Below are positions 8,504 to 18,805 of a stretch of 64,000 bases of DNA, one piece after another; positions within the stretch are counted from its first letter, which is position 1; each line of letters opens with the position of its first letter. The translations under genes and the position numbers were made by a program. The DNA lies in assembly GCF_029867415.1 (NCBI RefSeq), contig NW_026705181.1, positions 711,001-775,000 on the forward strand. The letters are read 5' to 3'. The DNA comes from Vicia villosa (taxonomy: Eukaryota > Streptophyta > Magnoliopsida > Fabales > Fabaceae). The notes below the pieces were generated by a model, which saw only the letters and a list, made by a program, of their open reading frames with translations, was not told the origin of the DNA and searched no databases.

Positions 8504-10562
8504 GATAAACTTAATTACGGTAACCCATTATATATTTTTGCTATTGTGTTAATTTTTTTGCGACTTCTTGATATTTTCATTGCTACTGAAGGATGATAAT
8601 TGTTCTGAAACAGGGTGCATTTTCATCCGTCTTAGAAGAGTTGTTGCTCCTATTATCCTACCAACTCCACTGCCCCTATATGAAGTGAGTATGACTCCCA
8701 CAATATAAGTGTAACTATTGTGTTTTCATTAAGAGGAAAGAAGTTCTCATTCACTACGAGATCATTAGTTTTAGATGATTTTATTAGATTTTCCAGTTTG
8801 TTCTTTCATGAAATGTAGGATCTAATTCAAATAGATGAGTAGAGATATTTTTGATACTATATTTTCTTATAAGCATTTTAAATACTATCTGATTGTGTCA
8901 ACCTGCTATATCTGTCTAAATGAGATGCTGTTGTCAATGAATTGAATTGAAAAGGACACAACTAAACTCTTATCCAAAGCAGAATAACCTATTCTTTGAG
9001 ATTAGCTACAAACATCAATATTATATCATAGTATTTTTTTGTATAGTAGTGGTAATTGGTAATTAATGGATATCATCTATTTTGCAGATATGTTCGTTGT
9101 GTGAATGTGAAAGAGTAATATGGAATGTTTAAGTTTTTGACATTTCTGTTGTTTTTCCTTGAAGAAATACAACATCAGCATGTAGCATAATATTAGAAAG
9201 TATTATGAATTGGTATTTATTTTGGCTATTAGATATTATTGTGAACTACTTGATATTTGTATTTTCTAAGTATATGTTACACTGCTATCTGCAACTATTG
9301 ATGGCTGAACTAATTTAACATGTTAATACATTTCAATTGTTAGATATTAGTTAACAATGTCTAAGTTATATATTAAATTTTGATGAGTTAAAAAATACTT
9401 ACTCTTTTAATATACATACTGTTACCATTTATAAGTTATATAAGTTATATATTAAAAAAAATACTCTTTTAATATTAATATATAACTTATATCTAATATA
9501 CATTCTAATTGTTAGATATACATTTCATTCTTGTGAAGATATCGTTATCTGCATTTCGTAATGATTCAGCAACTGTAAATGTTATGCCCAAAATGCAGGC
9601 AATTTGTTAGTTAAAATTATCTAGCCTTTATTGTTTCATTTATCAATGGTTGAGATGGTTTTGAGTTTGGTTGTCGTAGAGTTTGCAAAACTAACCTTCA
9701 TACCACAGCAAAATGCAGTTGAATCGGTTGCAATTGCAGCTACAATGTCATTCTAAACATCTTTTCACCTTTATGTTACTATCACAGTTGCAGCTACAAT
9801 GTCATTCTAAACAACTTTAATCCTTTATGTTACTATCAGTTATGAATTGATTTAGATCTGTGAGCTTTGATTGTAAGGCTTTCAATCAGTCTTGAATCGA
9901 CATTGTCCCAAGCTAGCAGTGGAGGCGAAGATGTTGGTGGGGACTGCATTGGATGGACTGCATTTCAGTATCAAGATCTTTTATAATTATTAGACTTGAG
10001 CTAAGTTTCAATATATCGAGAACATAAACATGGCCAACCTAATAAATTGTAGAAAGGTTCGTAGAAGAAAAGTAACTTGGGTAAGAACTGCCCTTCCTAT
10101 CTGCTCTAGGGACAGGGGGCTACTAAAAAAAAGAGATTACCTGTTATGGCCAACCCATGACGATGTACTTTTTCTTGTAAAATATTTATAAAATATAAAA
10201 TTAATAAAATAGAAATAATAAAATTAAAATTTAATTTCAATAATACAAGGCAATGAAAACTATTCAAACTACATCACCTTTTATTCATTAACATTAACAA
10301 TAAAAAAATTATTTCATAGATTTTTAATAAAAATATCATTTCAAGTTTTTTTATTAGTGATATTTTTTACCGTGTTTTAATTTTATAATTTTGTTTAATA
10401 ATATACATTTTAATGTATAATGTTGAAAAAAATAATACATTTTTTCCTTCTTATTTCAATAAAAATATCCTTACATTTTCTTTATTAATATCTATTTATT
10501 TGACTCATTCCAAATACGCGAAACCGACGAGTACCCGTGCGAACGCACGGGTATCACACTAG
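8360..10562 (+). mobile_element. 3' portion of an (originally autonomous) Helitron
   Basis: After the helicase stop there are about 2 kb of AT-rich sequence without a gene, including a roughly 57-bp tandem duplication around 9733-9836. The terminus is clear: a hairpin ACCCGTGC-GAAC-GCACGGGT at 10533-10552, six bases (ATCACA), then CTAG at 10559-10562, followed by the expected flanking T. The 5' TC end would be left of the window, beyond E1. Confidence 0.75.
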
Positions 10563-10814
10563 TTACAACATAAATTATGATTAAAAAATTTAACTAAGTC
10601 CTATAAAAATTTTCAAACTTTTCATCCAATATAAATTTTGAGTTATCTCAAATTATAAAATTTTAATATTTTAAATACAATTAAACTCTAAAATTCTCTT
10701 CACCTAAATCCTATAATTCTTTCATTCTATCCTTCTATTTAAAAAAAATATATATATTTTCTCTCAAATTTCAAAATATTTAAATATACTACAAAATATT
10801 TGATTAAAGTTAAA

Positions 10815-11430
10815 TATCTAATATAATGTCAATTTTTATGTCAAAATATTATTTCTTAAAAAAACCATGTGATTTTTGTTATATATAAAAAAGAGCCATG
10901 TGATAACAAAAAGATAAATACGTAAAGGAAACCGCGTCGTATAGTGGAAAAAATTAGCTACGGTTTTTGGTGATGTTCGCATCACAAATGGTCCATATTT
11001 TTCTTCTGCTTTTAGATTTCCTTGTCGTTTGCCCAACACTGTTTACAAATTGGTCCCTCTTGTTGAGTGTAATGGCAAGGTTAATCCCCCTTTACCTATA
11101 TCTTTCTTTTTTTTCAATATGGTCAAACAGTGTTGAATCCATTATAAAATGACATTTCACTAGGTAGGCCATGTTTCAAAATCAGAACATCATCTTGCCC
11201 ATACTAAGTGTCTCCTAGTTCATGGAAATCATGTCTCCCTTTGTTTCTTGGATCCTCACCTGCTTCGTGTTTAAGTAAACCACACGATTATTTATACTTA
11301 TTGGGATTGAATTATAGTTTGGTGAATGAAATGACACGGTTTAACATCATTGTCTAGAAAATCAAATATCCAATGTTTGTAACTTGTGATTGAGGGTATT
11401 CGTGGTTGTGGGTGATCCGAGAAAATGTGA
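10815..11430 (+). repeat. Copy A of a three-copy unclassified repeat
   Basis: Shares long near-identical stretches with 47606-48330 and 57265-57995, for example TAGCTACGGTTTTTGGTGA, CACTGTTTACAAATTGGTCC and TAGGCCATGTTTCAAAATCA. Copies B and C belong to the segmental duplication; copy A has no RING gene near it. No coding frame or transposon ends were found. It may be an old non-autonomous element or a third duplicated fragment. Confidence 0.7.
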
Positions 11431-11584
11431 ATCCAAATTAAACTAAATTAATACATTATTTATTCTAATATATTTAAATACGGGTAAAAATCGACCTAAT
11501 CCATATAACCTGTGAGTGATTAGTTCGGTTTTTGAATTTGAATTTTAAAATTTATAAATTTGATGACTCATTCCGATTACGTGA

Positions 11585-11585
<1 letters not shown>

Positions 11586-11645
<60 letters not shown>
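11586..11645 (+). repeat. (ATT)n microsatellite
   Basis: About 19 uninterrupted ATT units. The isoleucine-rich reading frame across it is an artefact of the repeat. Confidence 0.95.
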
Positions 11646-13647
11646 GAAAGATTGGTGAGACACTCTAATGTTTTATTAGTGAAATTGTTATTGTTGAAAG
11701 ATGCATTTCAAAATGTTAATGATTGATTCTAAATGTCACTGCAATGAATAACACTTTTTATGACAAAAATTCCATCTCCAACATGCTAAAAACAGAGAGG
11801 ATATGTTTTGGGAGTGTAATATTTTATTTTTTAATAAGATAAACAACATGATGTTACGTTAGGGTTTTAAAAAACCGAAGTAACACAGCTATAAGTTAGC
11901 GCCTTTTTTAATTCCATAAAAAAATAATAAACTTGTTATCTCGATTTTTTTGAAAACCGAGGTAATATAACTATAAGGAACCATGCTTCGAATCCCTTTC
12001 GCCACATTTAAAACTTTTTTCAAAGATTTATCACCTGACGTCTTTTTCAGATGTCATGTTTTGTTTTGTTAATTAGTAATTCTAAAAAACTTTGTTAAAC
12101 AATAACAGGCAATAATAGACAAAGGAAATATTTCATTGATAATAAAAAAACAATACAACAAAGAAAAATAATCAACAAATTCAAACTTCTCAGTGAACTC
12201 AACTTCAACATCCCCCTTAACTATCCCTAACTTATAGAAAAGTTCAGAAGAAACTCTTCCCTACGGTATGAGAAAATTTGTTTCTTCCCGGGAAGCCTTT
12301 ATTATTTCCTTCAAGAAGTTGAAAATGGTAAGAAAAAGATTAACATTGATGTTGTAGGTGAGGAATAACACGAGATGTTTGTCATACCAAATAAGTGTTT
12401 CTAGTTCTTTCTCTCTTGGGCGGAGATTTGCCACTAGAAGTTGAAACCAATGTTTTGCAATTTGGGTTAGAGAAGCAGGACTAGAGAGATTATTTTGGTT
12501 GGAAAAAAGTCGGTGAAGGAGGGTTGTGTAGCCATTGTTGAGTTCATAATGTTTAACACAACTACCAAACTCTTCATGATTGAATGTCATAGCAATCAAT
12601 GATGGAGTAATGTATAAATGAGTGACATTGATATAGGACTAGATGATTTCTTGATGACCAGTTGGAAAAACGGAGGCATTCAACCAGAACTCTTTAACGA
12701 GGTTAGTGTATATGGGGCCACGTGGAATGTTAAAGTAACCATTCAACTTTTATTTGTTAAAAGTTTTCCTCAACTTTGGTTCAAAACGTTTTAAATCATT
12801 TAAATCAACATACTTTTCATCGATAACGAACAACAAATTTTCATCCATTTTTGCTAAGAAAAAAGGAATTTGAAACAAGGAAAGAGCGAGTTGATAGTAG
12901 GACGTTGAAAATAGGAAAAGACTTTGAAACAATGTTTGAACTTCAAAATTTGAAGACACAACGATTTGATAATCTAAAAGAGACGTTACGACTTGATTAT
13001 ATAGTTGATCATTGCTATTCTAGTGATATGATTCCAGTGCATGCGTGATACGTCGGTGTTCTAACCTCTCTTTTAATTGTATATTTTATTTGTAAATTAA
13101 ATGTTCTAACTTGTCGGTGTTCCTAAAAATCGAGGTAACATTTAGCGTTCAAATTGGAACCTCTTTATTAATTGTATTTTTTATTTATAAATTAAATGTT
13201 CTAACCCGTCATTTTTTATAAAAACCGAAAGATAATTTAACATTAAAATCAAGGGCATTTATCAAATCCTTAATCAAATCCTTGTCGTCCATTTCATGAC
13301 TATCAACGCTAAATACATTATCGTTAGTGAACCGTGTGAAACATAAATAACTTTCATTATAAAGAAGTTCTCTATCATGGATTGCATTATGAATATCAAG
13401 AATTGTTCCTCTCAAGCAAGTATCATCATATGAAGAATTTAAGGTTTGCAATAGTGTTTTTCATGAAGAGTTCTCTATGATAGATTGCAAGAGCATAAAA
13501 TTATTTCGGTTTAAGGTTTGTGTTCGTAAATATTTATTTGAGCGAAAAAATTATTTATTTACGTTACCCTTTTTTTGCTAACACTTTTTTTCATATAAAA
13601 AACAAATGTATGCAAAAGCGATATATGATCTTGCCCAATATTTAATT
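11646..13647. other. Decayed transposon-like region split by E2
   Basis: Contains several copies of a word like AAAACCGAGGTAA (11870s, 11950s, 13120s) in both orientations. Such words are common in the subterminal parts of small CACTA-like elements; compare 36004-37091. The decayed gene at 12165-12848 lies inside. The region continues at 33082 after E2, where CCTCGATTTTCTTGATAAACTGAG (positions 33213-33236) may be another copy. No clear ends were found. An 80-codon minus-strand frame at 13209-13451 has no recognisable product. Confidence 0.4.
12165..12848 (-). pseudogene. Decayed relative of the E2 third-ORF N-terminal domain
   Basis: A single minus-strand frame from an ATG at 12848 runs to about 12165 with at least three stops (TAA 12750, a TAG near 12638, TAG 12261). 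Between the stops it keeps segments that match E2 ORF3: GPIYTNLVKEFWLNASV against GPIYPDLVKDFWVHATV, then HLVLFLTYNINVNL...FNFLKE against HKYTLFCIGRRLELN...FENLK, then IP.GRVSSELFYKLGIVKGD against IPYARMISDIL. This looks like the putative plant transposon protein family (Transposase_32-like) named from memory. It is outside any recognisable retroelement here, so the domain circulates in more than one element type. Not functional. Confidence 0.65.
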
Positions 13648-14773
13648 TGAAGGATAGAAAAACACTTAGAAAGGGGGTTTGAATAAGTGTAGCTTTAAAA
13701 CTTGTAAGATAAAAACAATTTGCACAATGATTTTTATCCTGGTTCGTTGTTAACTAAACTACTCCAGTCCACCCCCTTGGAGTGATTTACCTCACCTGAA
13801 GATTTAATCCACTAATCACACGAGATTACAATGGTTTTCCACTTAGCCAACTGCTAAGTCTTCTAGAGTATACTGATCACAACTTGATCACTCTAGGAAC
13901 AATCTGCTTAGATACCTTCTAAGACTTTCTAGAGTATACTGATCAACAACCTGATCACTCTAGTTCTTACAACTTAATGTAAATAAATTATAAGAGTTAC
14001 AATGCTTCTTAAAAAGCTATTATCACAACTGTGATTTCTCTTAAGTTTAAGCTTAAATCTCACTAAGATATTACAACAGCAATGTAGTGAGTTTGATGAT
14101 GAAGTTTGAGAGCTTTTGAATTGAACAGCGTTTCAGAGTTTTTGCATAAAGTCTTGTATTCAACTTTTCATCAGAACTTCAATATATAGGCGTTTGAGAA
14201 GATGACCGTTGGGAGCATTTAATGATTTGCGTAATCCGTACAACATTGCATTTAATGTTTCACTCTTTTGTCAACTACCTCGAGCCTTGTTTTCGTTGTG
14301 TCTACTGACGTTGCCTTTAATAGCTTCTAACGTTCCTTTTATCAGTCAGCTTAGCCTGCCAGCTAGTACTTGCTTCTGATCTGATGTTTGTGTAAACAAC
14401 GTTTGAATATCATCAGAGTCAAACAGCTTGGTGCAGAGCATCTTCTTGTCTTCTGACCTTGAAGTGCTTCTGAGCGTGATACCATGAGAACTTCAGTGCT
14501 TCTGCTTCTGATCTCAAGTTCTTCTGATGCTTCCATAGACCCATGTTCTGATTCTGCTTGACCATCTTCTGATGTCTTGCCAGACCATGTTCTGATGTTG
14601 CATGCTGAACCTTCTGAGTCAGTGCTTCTTGCGCTGATTTTGTGCATACTCTTTGTATAATTCCTGAAATGGAAATTGCATAGTATTAGAATACCACATT
14701 ATCTCATACAAAATTCATATGCTTGTTATCATCAAAACTAAGAATATTTATCAGAACAAATCTTGTTCTAACA
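13648..14773 (-). repeat. 3' LTR of E2 (1126 bp)
   Basis: On the minus strand it starts TGTTAGAACAAG and ends TATCCTTCA, like the E1 LTR. The TATA motif lies near 14181-14190. The leader has two units of the hairpin array (about 13857-13964) with CTAGAGT/ACTCTAG and CTTAG/CTAAG arms. A 94-codon frame in U3 (14363-14647) also appears in the other LTR but is not considered a gene. Confidence 0.95.
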
Positions 14774-15866
14774 ATCTCCCCCTTTTTGATGATGACAAAA
14801 ACATATATAAATGATATGAATTTGCGATCAGAATATCAGACGGCTAAAGACAATTACACAGCTATAGCATAAGCATATAAACATTGTGTGTGAATATGTC
14901 TCCCCCTGAGATTAACAATCTCCCCCTGAGATAAATAATCTCCCCCTGAAATAAATACTAGAAGAAATTTATAAATAAAGGACTTCCCTGAGTATTTTCC
15001 ATTTCAGTTGAGACGATCACATATGCTTAGATCATCAGAACATTCACAGCTTCTGATTCTTGCTTCCATAGGACAGCTTCAGAACTTGAATTTCTTCGAT
15101 CTTCAGAACATTCATAGCTTCTGATTCTTGCTTCCATAGGACAGCTTCAGAGCTTGAATTTCTTCTTGAATGATTGCATGCTAGATTGTATCAGAACATT
15201 GTTGAATGTACCAGAGCATCATCAGAGCATCTTTACATCCTGAAATGTTACAGAACAAACTAATCGACAAAAGTCAGCATGAATGAATCAGAACATAAAA
15301 TATGTATTAGAACATATAATATGTATCAGAGCAAACAACAGTAATGTTACAGAGCATATTTTATAACTAAAAACATGCATCAGAACATATAAGGAATAGG
15401 AATGTGTTAGAGCATATTCTATCATCAGAATATCAGAACATTCTTCCTTCTTGCTTCTGATCTTGAAGCTTTGTAGCACTCAGCTTGCTTCAATTTCCAT
15501 GAGCTTGTTTTTATACAGAATTGCTTTTCCCCATGTCTTTGCTTCTCATGTTGAGCTTTAAAAGAGGATCTTCAATTCCTGCAAAACACTCAAAGACATA
15601 GAACTTGCAAGTTCTGTTAGAAATGTGGAGTCTTTCTCTCAGCAACTGATAAAATAAATCAGATCATTTATCACATTTTTCTCCCCCTTTTTGTCATAAC
15701 TTCAAAAATAGAAAAGATTCAGATGAAAAAACAAGACAAACAATATGAGAGAAGAAAAGATAAATTTCATTGATAGCAAGGAGAAATTATCAGAAGTACA
15801 AGAGATATTGGAAGATGCGTAGAAAACAGATGCAGCAAACAAAGAAAACAATCTAAGACTCAAGGA
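14774..15866 (-). other. 3' untranslated region of E2
   Basis: Holds the plus-strand primer AAAAAGGGGGAGA (14775-14787, minus strand) next to the LTR and a second identical tract at 15680-15692 just after the third ORF. Between them are repeated CAGGGGGAGA words (about 14900-14955) and two ~75-bp repeats near 15040-15160. The layout is the same as in E1. Confidence 0.75.
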
Positions 15867-16094
15867 CTAAGATGACCCTAGCTTGGACATGATCTTGGCC
15901 AGCATGTCATGAATCCCATTGTTGCTCTCAGTCTGCCTCTCCATGAAGGTGCGGAACTCAGCATTGATCATTCGTTGCTCATCCATGCGAGAAGATAGCT
16001 CAGCCTGGTTCTTCTAAATAACTTCCAGAGTCCTTGCGAGACGAGAAGGTTCATCAGAAGAAGCTTCACAACTTTTGTCCAGAGGGATAGCATT

Positions 16095-18305
16095 CTAAAC
16101 CGCAGCTTCCATAATCAGATCATCATCTTGATTTTCCTCAACAGGAATACTTTCAGCAGGATGATCTTCAGCATCTGCTTCTTCCATAGAAGCATCTCCA
16201 TATTCTGCAGCAGGCACCTCGGAATCTCCATTCTCAAGAGCCTGAAGAATGGCAGCCAGATTCCTTGGGGCAGAAGGACCTTCAACTTCTGGAGGATCAG
16301 CAACTTCTGGAATGACCAAGCTGGGGTCTTTCTCAGAAGGATTTTCCCTCAGAAAGTCAAAGAGTGACTTGAAGTCTCCAATCAGAACTGGATACTGAGG
16401 TCTCCAGACCACAATATCTCTGCAAGTATTAGCTTCCATTGCTGCAGCAATTCTTGCTTCCTCAAGTTCATCAGTGAACAACTTCTCTTCAAGAGCTCTC
16501 CTGTTTCTGATGGGGTGATAGTAGACACCATTATCAACCTCCAGGAGATAACCCGCATAGCCAGGAGCAGCAACCACTAGTCTCTTCTGAACAGCCATAG
16601 CTCCAACTTGAAAATCCTGGCGAAAGCTTCTCCAGAGGTTTCTTGTGGAAACATCATCAAGACCATGGAAGAAAGCATCCTTCAAAAGATCCAGCCTACT
16701 GATCACTTCATTTCTGAACATCTTCAGGTAGATATGGGGTTCAGGTTCAGGTGGGTTGAAGGTGAATTTGTAGTCAGGGTAGAGAAGGCAGTATGAGTTG
16801 GATTTTCTGGTAGTTAGGGGATGGGAGAGAGAGGGGGGAGGTGCAGTGGTTGAAGAAGATGGAATATCTGTGGGAAGAATTGAGGAGGAAGGAATATGTG
16901 TATGGATGATTGAGGAGGATGGTATGACTGTGATGGGGGTTGATGAGGATGGAATATCAGAAAGAGTTGGGGGATGGATATATAGTGGTGTAGGGTTCAA
17001 GACAGGTGTAGACAGAGATGGTGGAGGTGGATTTGGTATGGTGAAGTTGTTTTGTGGTTCAGAAGGAGGCGGTTGGGTAGAAGTTTGAGGTTCAGAAGGA
17101 GGTGGTTGATATACCTGCCTGGAGAAGTTACCAGTTCTTATTGCTCGAAACGAATCTACTCTAAGAGGATCATAAGTGACCTTCTGCCTCTTAGCTTCTC
17201 TAGCAGCTTCTTCTGCAGCCTTTCTCTTCAGCCTTGCTTCTTGCTTCTTCTGATCCTTCTTCTGAAGATCAGCAAGAGAAGGAAGCACTCTACCACGAAT
17301 CCACGCAGGATCAACGACAGATTGAGTCCTAACAGAAGCTTCCAAGTAATGCTCGACAGCCTTGTGAAGTTCTAAATGAAACATAGTAGCAAAGCCTTCA
17401 ACAGGAACTCTTCTTGACAGAATATCTGGAAAGCTTGTACCAACAGAAGTTACGTCCTTGATGAGATCAAGTCTGAACAGATCAACACCATTGAAGACAG
17501 GACCTTGAACAACTCCAAGGAATTGGGACGCTCCAGTGGTCCTTATAGAATCCAACAAATTACTTTCTATCAGAATATCAGAGATCATTCTGGCATAAGG
17601 AATAGTATTTCTTGGAATGTGAGGACACTTCGCACGTTCTTCATCTCTAGACTCTACAATATATGTCTTCAGATTCTCAAACAGCATGTGAGAAATGTTG
17701 AGTTCCAATCTTCTTCCAATGCAGAAGAGAGTGTATTTGTGATCAGGACTGATGTAGGCGGAGGAGGAGAATAACTTCTTTCTGTGATGAAGAGAACCCA
17801 GAATAATTTCAGCCCACACCTGATAAAATGCCCTCAATGTACCAGTTTTATGAGATTTAATACCGGTAGCCAATGAGATTTGTTGTTCAACCTGAAACCA
17901 GTTAACTCTTTCAGGAAGAGGACCAGTGCAACCTTCTTCATCATCCAGGTTGTATAACTTCCTTATCATCTTTTCAGTAACTACAACTTCATGCCCTAAC
18001 ACAAAGGAGATGATTGCAGTTGGAGTAACCGTTGCATGAACCCAGAAGTCCTTCACCAGGTCAGGATAAATTGGTCCAACCAATCTATCAAGATAGTTTG
18101 ACCGTCCTTGTACCAAGATCCTTGCATCAGGATGGAAACCATTTGCTCTAAGGTTTTCAAAGTCCACAGTGGACTCACACAGAACTTCCAAATCTTCAGT
18201 AGTTAAAGTGCATGTCTTCAACGGAGCATACCCATGCTTTCTTAGAAGTATTTGGGTGGAAGAGAGTCTTTCTGCTGGGCTAGAGGAACTCGATGAGGAA
18301 TACAT
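16095..18305 (-). CDS. Third ORF of E2, long form (envelope-like position)
   Basis: 736 residues. Residues of about 45-345 resemble the putative plant transposon protein domain (GPIYPDLVKDFWVHATVTPT, RRLELNISHMLFENL, IPYARMISDIL). A charged helix with a bipartite nuclear-localisation-like patch (LKRKAAEEAAREAKRQK, about 359-375) follows, then YDPLRV. Next is a Pro/Ser-rich stretch (about 398-500) with IPSSS repeated every 10 residues at 451-485. The C-terminal conserved region has CRDIVVWRPQYPVLIGDF and NLAAILQALE. The stop at 16095 looks premature: the same frame continues through one more stop to an ending like that of E1 (GIHDMLAKIMSKLGSS) at 15867. I see no signal peptide or transmembrane helix. 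It stays open while gag and pol of the same copy have decayed. Function unknown. Confidence 0.8.
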   Translation of the reverse strand: MYSSSSSSSPAERLSSTQILLRKHGYAPLKTCTLTTEDLEVLCESTVDFENLRANGFHPDARILVQGRSNYLDRLVGPIYPDLVKDFWVHATVTPTAIISFVLGHEVVVTEKMIRKLYNLDDEEGCTGPLPERVNWFQVEQQISLATGIKSHKTGTLRAFYQVWAEIILGSLHHRKKLFSSSAYISPDHKYTLFCIGRRLELNISHMLFENLKTYIVESRDEERAKCPHIPRNTIPYARMISDILIESNLLDSIRTTGASQFLGVVQGPVFNGVDLFRLDLIKDVTSVGTSFPDILSRRVPVEGFATMFHLELHKAVEHYLEASVRTQSVVDPAWIRGRVLPSLADLQKKDQKKQEARLKRKAAEEAAREAKRQKVTYDPLRVDSFRAIRTGNFSRQVYQPPPSEPQTSTQPPPSEPQNNFTIPNPPPPSLSTPVLNPTPLYIHPPTLSDIPSSSTPITVIPSSSIIHTHIPSSSILPTDIPSSSTTAPPPSLSHPLTTRKSNSYCLLYPDYKFTFNPPEPEPHIYLKMFRNEVISRLDLLKDAFFHGLDDVSTRNLWRSFRQDFQVGAMAVQKRLVVAAPGYAGYLLEVDNGVYYHPIRNRRALEEKLFTDELEEARIAAAMEANTCRDIVVWRPQYPVLIGDFKSLFDFLRENPSEKDPSLVIPEVADPPEVEGPSAPRNLAAILQALENGDSEVPAAEYGDASMEEADAEDHPAESIPVEENQDDDLIMEAAV

Positions 18306-18620
18306 GACGAAGTGCTTGGTTACAGATCAAAAACTAGGGTTTGAGAGAAGAATGCAAAGAGAAAGACAAATGAATAGAGAAAGAGCGAAAAAGATGAAAT
18401 GAAAATGAAGCGGGTTATTTAAACGGTTTGAATAAAAGAAAATAAAATAATAAAAAAAATGAAATGATTACAGAAAAAACATGACATTAATATGCATTTA
18501 ATGAGAAATGACGTTAGGAGAGATAAGGTGACAGAATGAACTGATTTACACAGTTACCTAGGGCGGCGTCTCCTCAACTGCACGCATGCTTGTCCAAAAA
18601 TAGTGAACACGTGTTCATTT
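18306..18620 (-). promoter_or_regulatory. Possible internal promoter/leader of third ORF (E2)
   Basis: Contains TGAACACGTGTTCA, a 14-bp perfect palindrome with a G-box core (18604-18617), about 300 bp before the third-ORF ATG. A TTTAAATAA motif (about 18415-18423) and a CT-rich leader with AAACCCTAG follow. The arrangement and several words are shared with E1 4490-4789. A promoter role is inferred. Confidence 0.45.
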
Positions 18621-18805
18621 TCTGGAGAGATTGGTGACAGCTGTTTTGCTTTAAAAGAGCTTCTGAATCAACTTAGATAATGAAACGTTAGTAATAACAG
18701 AATCATAACTTCTAATTGATCATTATCAGAACTTCTTATAATCACTTAGTCCTAACACATTTCAGAAGATACCCATACATAAGATCTTCTCATCTTCTCA
18801 TCTTC

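Noticed and set aside
8370..8552. 60-codon frame starting at ATG 8370
   Set aside because: Wrong frame: the helicase reading starts at 8360 in another frame and gives recognisable motifs.
14363..14647. 94-codon frame present in both E2 LTRs and a related one in the E1 LTR
   Set aside because: It lies in the LTR U3, both E2 copies descend from one sequence, and the E1 counterpart is out of register; TCAGAAG-rich repeats readily give open frames.
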